The notes below the pieces were generated by a model. That model had not been told where the DNA came from, searched no databases, and saw only the letters and a list, made by a program, of their open reading frames with translations. 47,542 bases of DNA from Falsiroseomonas sp. (lineage in GTDB: Bacteria > Pseudomonadota > Alphaproteobacteria > Acetobacterales > Acetobacteraceae), in NCBI RefSeq assembly GCF_030695085.1, contig NZ_JAUYTS010000071.1, positions 1-47,542 on the forward strand. Direction: 5' to 3'. Every line of letters begins with the position of its first letter. The stretch's first letter is position 1. Both the position numbers and the translations under genes were made by a program. Positions 7,892-15,559 of this stretch are shown here, in pieces.

Positions 7892-8767
7892 TCAGCCCCG
7901 CGAGCGCGCATGCACCAGAAGGGCCAGCCCGCCCAGCGTCAGCACGCCGCCGATGATGTCGCTGAAATACAGCCGCTCGCTCAGCAGCGCCCAGCCGAAG
8001 ACGGCGGCCAGTGGCGGGGCCAGCAATTGCAGGGCGGCGGCGGTGGAGGCCGGGACGCGGCGCATCATGGCGAAGTTCAGCGCGTAGGCGCCGATGCCCA
8101 CCACCACCATGGACCAGCCCATCGCCGCCCAGGTCGGCCAGCTGGCGGAGGTAGGCGGCGCACCCTCCAGCATCAGCGCCAGCGCCAGGCACAGCAGCGC
8201 GGAGACGGTGGTCTGGCCGAAGCTGGCGAACCAGATATCGACGCGGCCCTTGGCCGGCGCATAGACCAGCAGCCCCACCGCCTGGCTGATCGCGGCGCCG
8301 AGGGCGAAGACGAAGCCGATGGCCTCCGCCATGGCCAGCCCATCGACCGCGCGCAGAAAGCCCAGCAGCGCCACGCCGGACCAGCCGATGGCGAGCCCGA
8401 CCCAGGCGAGGCCCGGCAGCGGCCGGCGCAGGAACAGGCTTTCCCCGGCGGCCACCATCAGCGGCGTGGTGGCGCAGATCAGCGCGACAAGCCCGGTGGG
8501 AATGCGCGCCATGGCGAGCCAGGCGAAGGCGAGGTAGCCGCCCATGCCGCAGAGCCCCAGCACCGCGACCCGGCCGATATCGCCCGGCCGCGGCAGGCGG
8601 GAGCGCATGATCAGCAGGATCGCCAGCAGCATCGGCACGGTCAGCCCGAAACGGATGCCGAGCGCCCAGAGCGGCGGCCATTCCTTCACCACCACCCCCG
8701 CCACGGTGAAGGCGGAGGCCCAGATGGCGACGAATGCGCCGGCAATCAGCAGCCCGCTGCCCTGCAT
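7892..8767 (-). CDS. EamA/DMT family inner-membrane transporter
   Basis: A 291-residue protein with about ten hydrophobic helices in two repeats, the drug/metabolite transporter superfamily layout (two EamA domains, roughly 8-140 and 155-288). Typical segments are GAFVAIWASAFTVAGVVVKEWPP at the N-terminus, with the conserved acidic/Pro turn, LAMARIPTGLVALICATTPL closing repeat one, and LLAPPLAAVFGWALLSERL with the final GGVLTLGGLALLV. Members export amino acids or metabolites; the cargo cannot be read from sequence. It sits between folD (58 bp upstream) and the PaiB-like gene (137 bp downstream), on the same strand. Confidence 0.9.
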   Translation of the reverse strand: MQGSGLLIAGAFVAIWASAFTVAGVVVKEWPPLWALGIRFGLTVPMLLAILLIMRSRLPRPGDIGRVAVLGLCGMGGYLAFAWLAMARIPTGLVALICATTPLMVAAGESLFLRRPLPGLAWVGLAIGWSGVALLGFLRAVDGLAMAEAIGFVFALGAAISQAVGLLVYAPAKGRVDIWFASFGQTTVSALLCLALALMLEGAPPTSASWPTWAAMGWSMVVVGIGAYALNFAMMRRVPASTAAALQLLAPPLAAVFGWALLSERLYFSDIIGGVLTLGGLALLVHARSRG

Positions 8768-8825
8768 GAAACGGATGCCCTCGGTGGAGTGCCTCAGTAA
8801 CGCGGGGCGCGGCGGTCTTGCACCC

Positions 8826-9668
8826 TCAGCCGCGGCGGGCCAGGGCCGCGTCCAGCGTGTTCTCCAGCAGGCAGGCGATTGTCATCGGGCCGACGCCGCC
8901 GGGCACCGGGGTGATGGCGCCGCAATGGGCAGCGGCCTCGGCGAAGGCCACATCGCCCACCAGGCGGCCATCGGGCAGCCGGTTGATGCCGACATCGATC
9001 ACGGTGGCGCCTTCGGCCACCCAGTCGCCGCGCACCATTTCGGGCCGGCCGACCGCCGCCACCAGGATCTCGGCGCGGCGGCATTCGGCGGGCAGGTCGC
9101 GGGTGCGGGAATGGACGATGGTGACGGTGCAATCGGCCGCCAGCAGCAATTGCGCCATCGGCCGGCCGACGATGTTGCTGCGCCCCACCACCACCGCCCG
9201 CGCGCCGGGCAGCGCCACGCCGGCGGCCTTCAGCAGATGCATGACGCCCTTCGGCGTGCAGGGCGTGAGGCCCGGCTGGCCGCTGGCCAGCAGCCCGGCA
9301 TTCAGCGGATGGAAGCCATCCACATCCTTTTCCGGCGCCACGGCCGCGACCACCCGATCCGCGCGGATCTGCGGCGGCAGCGGAAGCTGCACCAGGATGC
9401 CATCCACCGCCGGGTCGGCATTCAGCCGCGCGACCTGTTCCAGCAACTCGGCTTCGGTGGTGCTGGCCGGCAGGGCGATGGTGGCGCTGTCGAAGCCCAC
9501 CTGCTGCGCCGCCTTGTCCTTGTTGCGGACATAGACGCCCGAGGCCGGATCCTCCCCCACCCGAACCACGCGCAGGCCGGGGCGAAAGCCCAGGCCGGCG
9601 ACGCGGGCGGCGATGTCCTGGCGCAAAGCGGCGGCAACCGCCTTGCCGTCGATGATGGTGGCCGTCAT
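8826..9668 (-). CDS. folD: Methylenetetrahydrofolate dehydrogenase / methenyltetrahydrofolate cyclohydrolase
   Basis: Interconverts 5,10-methylene- and 10-formyl-tetrahydrofolate with NADP, supplying one-carbon units for purine and formyl-methionine synthesis. The 280 residues match FolD. The catalytic Tyr46-x3-Lys50 pair is in YVRNK, followed by [14 protein letters not shown], the [10 protein letters not shown] loop, the nucleotide-binding [12 protein letters not shown] and the C-terminal signature [16 protein letters not shown]. The start ATG 9668 overlaps the DUF167 stop by 4 bp, so the two are coupled. No anomaly is seen. Confidence 0.97.
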   Translation of the reverse strand: MTATIIDGKAVAAALRQDIAARVAGLGFRPGLRVVRVGEDPASGVYVRNKDKAAQQVGFDSATIALPASTTEAELLEQVARLNADPAVDGILVQLPLPPQIRADRVVAAVAPEKDVDGFHPLNAGLLASGQPGLTPCTPKGVMHLLKAAGVALPGARAVVVGRSNIVGRPMAQLLLAADCTVTIVHSRTRDLPAECRRAEILVAAVGRPEMVRGDWVAEGATVIDVGINRLPDGRLVGDVAFAEAAAHCGAITPVPGGVGPMTIACLLENTLDAALARRG

Positions 9669-9964
9669 GCGATGAGCTTTTCCAACAGGGGCGCCAGCGA
9701 AGCCGGGTCGCCGGTCACGCGCAGGGTTTTCTGGCGGCTGCCGGCGCCGTGCAAGACCTCGACCGCCGAATTGGCCAGGCCCAGGGCGCGGGCCACGGCC
9801 GTACACACCGCGCGGTTGGCGCGGCCATCCTCCGGCACCTCCGCCACCGCGACGCGCAGCGCGGCGCCATCGGGCGATAGCCCGCCGAGCGCCGGGCGCC
9901 GGGCGCGCGGATGCACCTTCACCGCCAGGTCCAGCCCATCCGGCCGCACCCGCCAGCAGGTCAT
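9665..9964 (-). CDS. DUF167 (YggU family) protein
   Basis: A 99-residue protein with the compact alpha/beta fold of the YggU family. Key features are [16 protein letters not shown] near the N-terminus, [27 protein letters not shown] in the middle, which matches the family signature (VxAPPVDGKANxxL), and [18 protein letters not shown]. The biochemical role is unknown. yggT-yggU neighbours are conserved widely, and here it sits immediately after the YggT gene and is coupled to folD by an ATGA overlap. Confidence 0.92.
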   Translation of the reverse strand: MTCWRVRPDGLDLAVKVHPRARRPALGGLSPDGAALRVAVAEVPEDGRANRAVCTAVARALGLANSAVEVLHGAGSRQKTLRVTGDPASLAPLLEKLIA

Positions 9965-9971
9965 GGCGCGG

Positions 9972-10043
9972 CCGGATGCACAGGCTGCTCCGCAGCCAGA
10001 AGTACAGGCCGCTCCGCAATCAGAAGTACAGGCCGCTCCGCAG
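9972..10043. repeat. Three tandem 24-bp units at the yggT 3' end
   Basis: Units at 10020-10043, 9996-10019 and 9972-9995 (read on the minus strand). The first two differ at two bases and the third is more diverged. The first unit encodes the last codons and stop of yggT; the others repeat the same coding stretch (LRSGLYF) without the stop, in the 55-bp gap before the DUF167 start. It looks like a slippage duplication of the gene end, with the stop arising or surviving in only one copy. Confidence 0.85.
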
Positions 10044-10331
10044 CAGGTAGCCCTGAATGGCTGTGACGGCGATGGTGGCCGCGGTGATCAGCAGCAGCAC
10101 CACCAGGGGCGAAAGGTCGATGCCGCCCATATTCGGCAGCAGCCCGCGCACCCGGCGCAGCGCCGGCTCCGTCAGCCGGTACAGGAAATCCGCGATGGTC
10201 CAGACGATGCGGTTGCGGCCATCCAGCACGTTGAAGGACAGCAGGGTCTGCATGATCGCGGCCAGCAGGACAGCCCACCAGAACAGGTCGAGACCCGCCC
10301 GGACCAGAAAGAAAACGGCATCGAGCAGCAT
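10020..10331 (-). CDS. YggT family membrane protein
   Basis: A 103-residue inner-membrane protein of the YGGT family (PF02325). Two hydrophobic segments are visible: ~5-30 (AVFFLVRAGLDLFWWAVLLAA region) and ~70-93 (LSPLVVLLLITAATIAVTAI). Between them is the conserved loop RIVWTIADFLYRLTEPALRRVRGLLP, with the family's Tyr-Arg-x-Thr-Glu-Pro and GGIDLSP motifs. Family members have been linked to cell-division-plane placement, plastid cytochrome assembly and osmotic resistance; no single function is established. The start is ATG 10331; a longer reading through 10571 would run into the tRNA gene and is not credible. The 3' end is part of a tandem repeat. Confidence 0.92.
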   Translation of the reverse strand: MLLDAVFFLVRAGLDLFWWAVLLAAIMQTLLSFNVLDGRNRIVWTIADFLYRLTEPALRRVRGLLPNMGGIDLSPLVVLLLITAATIAVTAIQGYLLRSGLYF

Positions 10332-10422
10332 CTGCGACCCCTGGGCGTTGCGCCCGAAACCTAATGGCGGCTTGCCCTTGGAACAAGGCTTTGCGGGCCA
10401 AGGACATCTTCTGCGCCCTGGC

Positions 10423-10451
10423 TTGACACCCGGCCCCGCCGCTTTCATAAG
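10423..10451 (+). promoter_or_regulatory. Sigma-70-type promoter for tRNA-Ala
   Basis: A perfect -35 TTGACA (10423-10428), 17-bp spacer and CATAAG -10 (10446-10451) lie 33 bp before the mature tRNA 5' end. The spacing and position fit a stable-RNA promoter. Confidence 0.75.
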
Positions 10452-10484
10452 CCACGCCCTGCGGTGGACCCACGCTTGGCGTGT

Positions 10485-10560
10485 GGGGGTGTAGCTCAGT
10501 TGGTAGAGCGCGTCGTTCGCAATGACGAGGTCAGCGGTTCGATCCCGCTCACCTCCACCA
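10485..10560 (+). tRNA. tRNA-Ala(CGC)
   Basis: A complete 76-base cloverleaf with encoded CCA. The acceptor stem GGGGGTG pairs with CACCTCC and includes a G3-T70 wobble, the alanine identity element. The D-arm GCTC...GAGC, the anticodon arm CGTCG/TGACG with loop TTCGCAA, and the T-arm GCGGTTCGATCCCGC are all present. The anticodon CGC (10518-10520) reads GCG, a codon used heavily in this window. It is preceded by a strong promoter. Confidence 0.96.
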
Positions 10561-10650
10561 CCGTCCCTCACGCGCCTCAGTCACAAATACCGTAACCGGC
10601 CGGGCCAGCGCGGCGAAGCTGTGGCAATCCGCCACGGAGGACCCGCCCGC

Positions 10651-11502
10651 ATGCCCATCCGCCTGCCCCGCCGCATTCTTTTGGCCTCCGCCGCCGCCAC
10701 CCTGGCCGCCCCCGCGCTCGCCCAGGCCTCGCCGCTGCGCTTCGCGGTCGGGCCGTTCCAGCCCACGCCGGGTGATACGCGCCGCGCCTTCGCCCCCTTC
10801 TTCGCCCACCTCGCCGCCCAGCTCGGCCGGCGGCATGAGCTGTCGGTCACCAGCGACTGGGCCGGCATTGCGGTGGCGCTTGGCAGCGGCCAGGTGGATT
10901 GCGCCTGGATGGGGCCCTGGGGCTATGTGCTGGCCCGCGCGCGGGCGGGGGCGGAACCCATCGCCACGGTGCTATGGCGCGGCAGCCCGACCTACCACGC
11001 CATCATCCTGGCCCGGCCGGAACTGGCCATCACCCGCTTCCCGGAGGATGCGCGGGGCATGTCCATCTCCTTCGCCGATGCCGGGTCCACCAGCGGCTGG
11101 CTGGTGCCGCATCACTGGTTCCTGCAGCGCGGCATCGATCCGCGCAGCTATTTCCGCTACCGCGACGGCGCCAGCCATGCGGCGAATGTCATCGCGGTCG
11201 CCAATGGCCAGGTGGACCTCGCCACCGATTTCGACCGCAACCTGGCGGCGATGCTGGCCAGCGGAAGGGTGCGGGCGGAACAGGTGAAGGAAGTCTGGCG
11301 CAGCGAGCCGTTGCCGAATGATGCGCTGGCGGTGCGCCGCGACCTGCCCTCGGAAACCAGCCAGGCGCTGGCCGCCGCCGCTTTGGCCAGCACCGATTCC
11401 GTGCTGCCGCCCGACTATACCGGCTGGGTCGCCGCCACGCCCGAGACCTATGCGCCGATCGAGGAAGCCGGCCGCGCGCTCGGCCGTTTGCGCAACGCGT
11501 GA
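10651..11502 (+). CDS. phnD: PhnD-type phosphate/phosphite/phosphonate ABC receptor
   Basis: A 283-residue periplasmic receptor. The signal peptide has Arg-Arg followed by an Ala-rich core and the ALAQA cleavage site. The mature protein matches the PhnD/SsuA-like family: LRFAVGPFQPTPGDTRRAF, WAGIAVALGSGQVDCAWMGPWGYVLA, and FADAGSTSGWLVPHHWFLQRGIDPRSYF, which contains the Ser-Thr-Ser loop that holds phosphonate in PhnD. VDLATDFDRNLAAM and the AVRRDLP segment follow. ATG 10651 is preceded by GGAGG at 10636. It is probably co-transcribed with phnE, 10 bp downstream. The exact ligand (phosphonate, phosphite or another oxyanion) is not decided by the sequence. Confidence 0.87.
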   Translation: MPIRLPRRILLASAAATLAAPALAQASPLRFAVGPFQPTPGDTRRAFAPFFAHLAAQLGRRHELSVTSDWAGIAVALGSGQVDCAWMGPWGYVLARARAGAEPIATVLWRGSPTYHAIILARPELAITRFPEDARGMSISFADAGSTSGWLVPHHWFLQRGIDPRSYFRYRDGASHAANVIAVANGQVDLATDFDRNLAAMLASGRVRAEQVKEVWRSEPLPNDALAVRRDLPSETSQALAAAALASTDSVLPPDYTGWVAATPETYAPIEEAGRALGRLRNA

Positions 11503-11512
11503 AGGCGCCGGG

Positions 11513-12259
11513 TTGTTGAAGGCTTTCGGCTGGGCCGCCTTCCTGGCCCTGCTCGCGGCCTCGGTCTGGGCGGTGCAGCCGGACCCGGCGCGGCTGGCGG
11601 CCGGGCTGCCGCGGCTAGCCGGATGGCTCGCCACCGGCTGGCCGCCGGATTTCTCCAACCCCGGCGACATCGCCCGGCGGGCGGCGGAGACGGTGGGCAT
11701 CGCCACCCTGGGCACGGTGCTGGCCGCGATCCTGGCCGCGCCCTTCGCCCTGCTGGCGGCGCGGCCCGTCACCCGCGCCGCCCTGCTGCGCCAGCCGGCG
11801 CGGGGCGTGCTGGATGGGCTGCGCGGGGTGGATGGCTTCGTCTTCGCGCTGATCTTCGTCGCCGCCGTGGGCCTCGGCCCCTTCGCGGGCATGATCGGCG
11901 TGGCGCTGCATTCGGCCGGCTCGCTCGGCAAGCTGTGGTCGGAGGCCTTCGAGGCGGCGGATCCGCGCCCGGCGGAGGCGATCCTGGCCGTCGGCGGCAC
12001 GAAGCTGCAGGTGGCCCGCTTCGCGCTGATCCCGCAGACCCTGCCGGAGACGGCGGGCGCGCTGTTCTATGTGTGGGAATTCAACATCCGGGCCTCGACC
12101 GTGCTCGGCCTGGTGGGTGCCGGCGGCATCGGGCAGGAGTTGAAGAACGCGGTGGACCTGCTCGACTTCAACCGGCTTTTCGCGATCCTGCTGGTGGTGG
12201 TCGGACTGACCCTGGCGGCGGACCGGATCAGCGCGGCCCTCAGGCGAAGCCTGGCTTGA
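11513..12259 (+). CDS. phnE: PhnE-type phosphonate ABC permease
   Basis: A 248-residue inner-membrane permease with about six helices. It starts inside the first one (AFGWAAFLALLAASVWAV), has the family segments RAAETVGIATLGTVLAAIL and LRGVDGFVFALIFVAAVGLGPF, the EAA-type loop EAILAVGGTKLQVARFALIPQTLPE that docks the ATPase, and WEFNIRASTVLGLVGAGGIG, the PhnE hallmark. The start is taken as TTG 11513 with GAAGG upstream (TTG 11516 is possible); no ATG fits. It follows phnD, but no phnC ATPase gene is adjacent, so an ATPase elsewhere must serve it. The next gene starts 22 bp downstream on the same strand. Confidence 0.88.
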   Translation: MLKAFGWAAFLALLAASVWAVQPDPARLAAGLPRLAGWLATGWPPDFSNPGDIARRAAETVGIATLGTVLAAILAAPFALLAARPVTRAALLRQPARGVLDGLRGVDGFVFALIFVAAVGLGPFAGMIGVALHSAGSLGKLWSEAFEAADPRPAEAILAVGGTKLQVARFALIPQTLPETAGALFYVWEFNIRASTVLGLVGAGGIGQELKNAVDLLDFNRLFAILLVVVGLTLAADRISAALRRSLA

Positions 12260-12281
12260 GACGCGATTGGAGGCACCTGGC

Positions 12282-13109
12282 ATGAAGATGACGCTGGACG
12301 GACCGCTGCTCGTCTTCGGCGGCCCCTATTCCAACCTGCAGGCCACCACCGCGCTGCTGGCGGAGGCGGCACGGCGCGGCATTCCGCCCGCGCGCATCCT
12401 GTGCACCGGCGACGTCGTCGCCTATGGCGCCGATGCGGCGGCCACCACGGCGCTGGTGATGGACAGCGGCATGGCCGTGCTGGCCGGCAATTGCGAGGAG
12501 CAACTGGCCGAGGCAGCCGAGGATTGCGGCTGCGGCTTCGAGGAAGGCACCGAATGCGACCTGCTCAGCCGAAGCTGGTACGCGCATGCCAACACCCAGG
12601 TCACCCCGGCGCAGCGCGACTGGATGCGCGACCTGCCGAAGCGCATCGAGCTGGCGGTGCCGGATGGACGGCGCCTGGCCGTGCGGCATGGCGGCGCCCA
12701 GGAAACCAGCCGCTTCCTGTTCGCCTCGGCGCCGGAGGATGTACTGGCGGCGGAAATCGCGGCGACCGGCTGCGACGGCGTGGTGGCCGGCCATAGCGGC
12801 ATCCCCTTCGCGCGGCGCATCGGCGTCGGGCTGTGGCTGAACGCGGGCGCCATCGGCATGCCGGCGGATGACGGCACGCCACGCGTCTGGTTCGCGCTGC
12901 TGTCGCCGGAAAGCCGGGGCCTGCGCACCGAGATCCTGCCGCTGCACTACGACCACGAGGCGGCCGCCGCGGCGATGCGCGCGGCGCGGCTGCCGGAGGG
13001 CTATGCCGCCGCGCTGTCCAGCGGAACCTGGCCCTCCTGCGACGTGTTGCCACCGGCGGAGCGCGCGCGGCGCGGCCAGGCGCTGGCACCGATCTCGCTG
13101 ATGTGGTGA
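12282..13109 (+). CDS. Calcineurin-fold (metallophosphoesterase-like) protein with altered metal site
   Basis: A 275-residue protein with the order of motifs of the YfcE/MJ0936 metallophosphoesterases, but several metal ligands are changed. The first motif, normally Asp-x-His-Gly-Asn, is GGPYSN (13-18), losing both Asp and His. GD (43-44), GN-x-E (69-72) and the RHGG His136 remain. The last motif, GHxH, is GHSG (His171 kept, second His lost). A Cys-rich insert (Cys71, Cys82, Cys84, Cys92) follows GN-x-E and could bind metal. It may be a one-metal or non-hydrolytic relative. ATG 12282 has GGAGG at 12269; TTG 12267 would overlap that site. It lies between phnE and the DUF72 gene. Confidence 0.8.
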   Translation: MKMTLDGPLLVFGGPYSNLQATTALLAEAARRGIPPARILCTGDVVAYGADAAATTALVMDSGMAVLAGNCEEQLAEAAEDCGCGFEEGTECDLLSRSWYAHANTQVTPAQRDWMRDLPKRIELAVPDGRRLAVRHGGAQETSRFLFASAPEDVLAAEIAATGCDGVVAGHSGIPFARRIGVGLWLNAGAIGMPADDGTPRVWFALLSPESRGLRTEILPLHYDHEAAAAAMRAARLPEGYAAALSSGTWPSCDVLPPAERARRGQALAPISLMW

Positions 13110-13152
13110 GGCCGCGGCCCTGGTGCAGCCTGTTCGGCTGGGGAGGAACATC

Positions 13153-13950
13153 ATGCCAGGAATTCGCGTCGGCATCGGCGGCTGGACCTTTGAACCCTGG
13201 CGCGACGATTTCTATCCGAAGGGCCTGCCGCAGAAGCAGGAGCTGCATTTCGCAAGCCGCCAGGTGACGGCCATCGAGATCAACGGCACCTATTACGGCG
13301 CCCAGAAACCCGAGAGCTTCGCACGCTGGCATGATGAGGCGCCGGAGGATTTCGTCTTCGCCCTGAAGGCCAGCCGCTTCACCACCAACCGCAAGGTGCT
13401 GGCCGAATCCGGCGCCTCCATCGCGCGCTTCCTGTCCGGCGGGCTGGTCGAGCTGAAGGCGAAGCTCGGCCCGATCAACTGGCAATTCCTGCCCACCAAG
13501 GCCTTCGAACCGGATGATTTCGAGGCCTTTCTCCGGCTGCTGCCGAAGACGCAGGATGGCGTGGCGCTGCGCCATGTGGTGGAGGTGCGGCATCCCAGCT
13601 TCGCGGTGCCGGAATTTCCCCAGTTGCTGCGCCGCTACGGCATCGGCGTGGTGCTGGCGGATAGCGAGAAGCACCCGGCGATCCATGATGTGACCGCGCC
13701 CTTCGTCTATGCCCGGCTTCAGTCGGCGTCGGAGGAGGAGGCGCTGGGCTATCCCGCGGCCGCGCTGGACCTCTGGGCCGATCGGGCGCGCATCTGGTCC
13801 GAGGGCGGCACGCCCGCGGATCTGCCCCTGCTGGCGCCGGCGCAGAAGAAGCCCGCGAAACCGCGCGAAGTCTTCGTCTTCATGATCAACGGCTACAAGC
13901 CGAAGGCGCCGCACGCCGCGATGGCGCTGCTCGAACGGTTACGACGGTGA
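13153..13950 (+). CDS. DUF72 (YecE family) protein
   Basis: A 265-residue protein of the TIM-barrel DUF72 family (PF01904). Signature segments are VGIGGWTFEPWRDDFYPKGL at the start, VTAIEINGTYYGAQKPESFARW, FALKASRFTTN, LGPINWQFLPT, VEVRHPSFAVPEF and FVYARLQ, and the C-terminal FVFMINGYKPKAPHAAM. The family function is not established; the barrel and conserved His/Arg/Tyr residues suggest an enzyme or nucleic-acid-related role. ATG 13153 follows GGGAGGA. It is on the same strand as the preceding calcineurin-fold gene, 43 bp away. Confidence 0.9.
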   Translation: MPGIRVGIGGWTFEPWRDDFYPKGLPQKQELHFASRQVTAIEINGTYYGAQKPESFARWHDEAPEDFVFALKASRFTTNRKVLAESGASIARFLSGGLVELKAKLGPINWQFLPTKAFEPDDFEAFLRLLPKTQDGVALRHVVEVRHPSFAVPEFPQLLRRYGIGVVLADSEKHPAIHDVTAPFVYARLQSASEEEALGYPAAALDLWADRARIWSEGGTPADLPLLAPAQKKPAKPREVFVFMINGYKPKAPHAAMALLERLRR

Positions 13951-14015
13951 AGGCAGCGCCGGTTGACGCTGCGTCGCGGCACCGCAACTCTGCCGTGCGA
14001 TCGAGGGAGACGGCC

Positions 14016-14837
14016 ATGCGACATGTCGGACTGACGGGTGCCGCCCTCGGCATGCTGCTGGCGCTCGGCGCCTGCGCCACGCCGCCCGCTGGCACCCCGC
14101 CGACCGTGGCGGCCGACCCGCAGGATAGTTGCGGGCCGCAGGTGGTGGTCTTCGTCAATGCCGGGGACCTGTTCGGCAGCCCGCCGCGCCGCAGCGGCCC
14201 ACCCTCCGCCGCCGAGCTGGAGGCGGAGCTGGAGCGGGAGAATGCGGCGCTGGAACGCCTGCAGATCGCCTTCGATGCCCTGCTGTATTGCCGCTGGACA
14301 GAGGTGCGGGTGATCCGCGCCGAGACCCCGCCCGCCGCCCTGCCCGCCCGGTTGCAGGAAGCCCAGGGCCGGATGCAGCGGGACCTGGACCAGGCCGAGC
14401 GCACCCGCGCCGCCATCACCGCGCGCGCCGCCCGCATCGATCAATCGGTGGAGGCGGTGGCCCCCGGCACGCGCGCGGCACTTTCGGCGCGGCGGGCGGC
14501 GGATGCGGCACTGCCACGCGCCGTCGCCTCCGCCCCCGTGCCACTGCGGGTCCGTCCGGAAGCGGATGCGCCGATTGTCGGGCGCCTGATCGCGGGCGCG
14601 GAGGTCAGCCTGCGCCCGGCCGCAGGCGGCTTCGCCTATGCCGATGGCGGGCCGGCGCTGCGTGGCTACGCACCCGGCAACGCCTTCACCCTGCAACCCG
14701 CGGCCACCCCGGCCGCCGCCGGCGTGGGCCGCCTGCGCAGCCTGGCCGCCACCAACATCGCCCGGCGGGACGCCTTCGCGCAGAGCCTGGAACTGGCCGG
14801 GCGCCCCGGCGCGGGCGGTTTCGAGCCGGCGACCTAG
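14016..14837 (+). CDS. Lipoprotein with coiled coil and SH3-like domain
   Basis: A 273-residue predicted lipoprotein. Lipobox Leu17-Gly-Ala-Cys20 follows a short hydrophobic core, so the mature N-terminal Cys is probably acylated and sits in a membrane facing the periplasm. Residues ~60-150 are rich in Glu/Leu/Arg heptads (ELEAELERENAALERLQIAF, then QRDLDQAERTRAA), suggesting a coiled coil. Residues ~170-230 (PLRVRPEADAPIVGRLIAGA, then VSLRPAAGGFAYA) look like a bacterial SH3 domain, often found in cell-wall-associated proteins. I do not recognise a named family. ATG 14016 has GAGGGA upstream. The gene converges on the TVP38 gene, overlapping its end by 4 bp. Confidence 0.75.
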   Translation: MRHVGLTGAALGMLLALGACATPPAGTPPTVAADPQDSCGPQVVVFVNAGDLFGSPPRRSGPPSAAELEAELERENAALERLQIAFDALLYCRWTEVRVIRAETPPAALPARLQEAQGRMQRDLDQAERTRAAITARAARIDQSVEAVAPGTRAALSARRAADAALPRAVASAPVPLRVRPEADAPIVGRLIAGAEVSLRPAAGGFAYADGGPALRGYAPGNAFTLQPAATPAAAGVGRLRSLAATNIARRDAFAQSLELAGRPGAGGFEPAT

Positions 14838-15559
14838 CCCTTCGCGAAGCGCGCCTTCAGCGGAATGGCGGCGAGCGACAGCGCCGCCAGACCGATCAGC
14901 GCGCCCAGGATCTGCGGCGTCAGCACGCTGCTGACCTCGAAATTGCCGCCGGCCTCCAGCACCTCCCCAAGCCCGGCGCCGGCCAGGCTGAACACGGCGG
15001 TGGCGGGCAGGATGCCGAAGAAGGTGGTCAGGACGTAGGTGGGCAGCCGCACCCCGGCGAAGGCCGGCACCAGATTGACCAGGAAGAAGGGAAACAGCGG
15101 CACCAGCCGGAGCACCAGCAGGTAGGACGCGGCATTGCGGCGGATGCCCTCGGCCAGCTTCTGCGCCGTGGCGCCCAGCCGGTCCAGCGCATCCGGCCCG
15201 AAGATGCGGCGGGCCAGCAGGAACACCAGCGTGGCCCCGATGGTGGCCCCCACCACCGTCAGCGCCGTGCCCAGCACCGCGCCGAACAGGAAGCCGCCCG
15301 CCAGGGTCAGGAACACCGCGCCGGGCACGGACAGCGCCACCGCCGCGGCATAGGCCGCCACGAAGACCAGCCCCGCCACCAGCACATGGTCCGCCACCAG
15401 CGCCGCCAGTGTCACGCGGTGCCGCGCCAGGGTTTCCAGCGACAGATGCTCGGTCAGTCCCGTCAGCCGCAGTGCCAGGATCACGGCGATGACGGCGAGC
15501 ACGATCCAAAGCCTGCGGTCGCGCATCCAGTTGGGCAGGGTCATCATGGCGATCCTCAT
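14834..15559 (-). CDS. TVP38/TMEM64 (SNARE-associated/DedA-like) membrane protein
   Basis: A 241-residue inner-membrane protein of the VTT (SNARE-associated) domain family. After an N-terminal helix (RRLWIVLAVIAVILALRLTGL) come AYAAAVALSVPGAVFLTLAGG, LFGAVLGTALTVVGATIGATL, FLLARRIFG, and RLVPLFPFFLVNLVPAFAGV, the diagnostic re-entrant loop with Arg and two Pro. FFGILPATAVFSLAGAGLG and a C-terminal helix follow. VTT proteins have lipid-scramblase-like or undefined transport roles. The first ATG at 15559 overlaps the upstream flavoprotein stop by 4 bp (ATGA); alternatives are 15547 and 15544. Pairing with a MerA/Lpd-like flavoprotein recurs across bacteria, where the two are sometimes fused, which implies a joint function. 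Confidence 0.9.
   Translation of the reverse strand: MRIAMMTLPNWMRDRRLWIVLAVIAVILALRLTGLTEHLSLETLARHRVTLAALVADHVLVAGLVFVAAYAAAVALSVPGAVFLTLAGGFLFGAVLGTALTVVGATIGATLVFLLARRIFGPDALDRLGATAQKLAEGIRRNAASYLLVLRLVPLFPFFLVNLVPAFAGVRLPTYVLTTFFGILPATAVFSLAGAGLGEVLEAGGNFEVSSVLTPQILGALIGLAALSLAAIPLKARFAKG

Noticed and set aside
10020..10571. YggT gene starting at 10571
   Set aside because: It would run antisense through the tRNA-Ala gene; ATG 10331 starts exactly where the family does.
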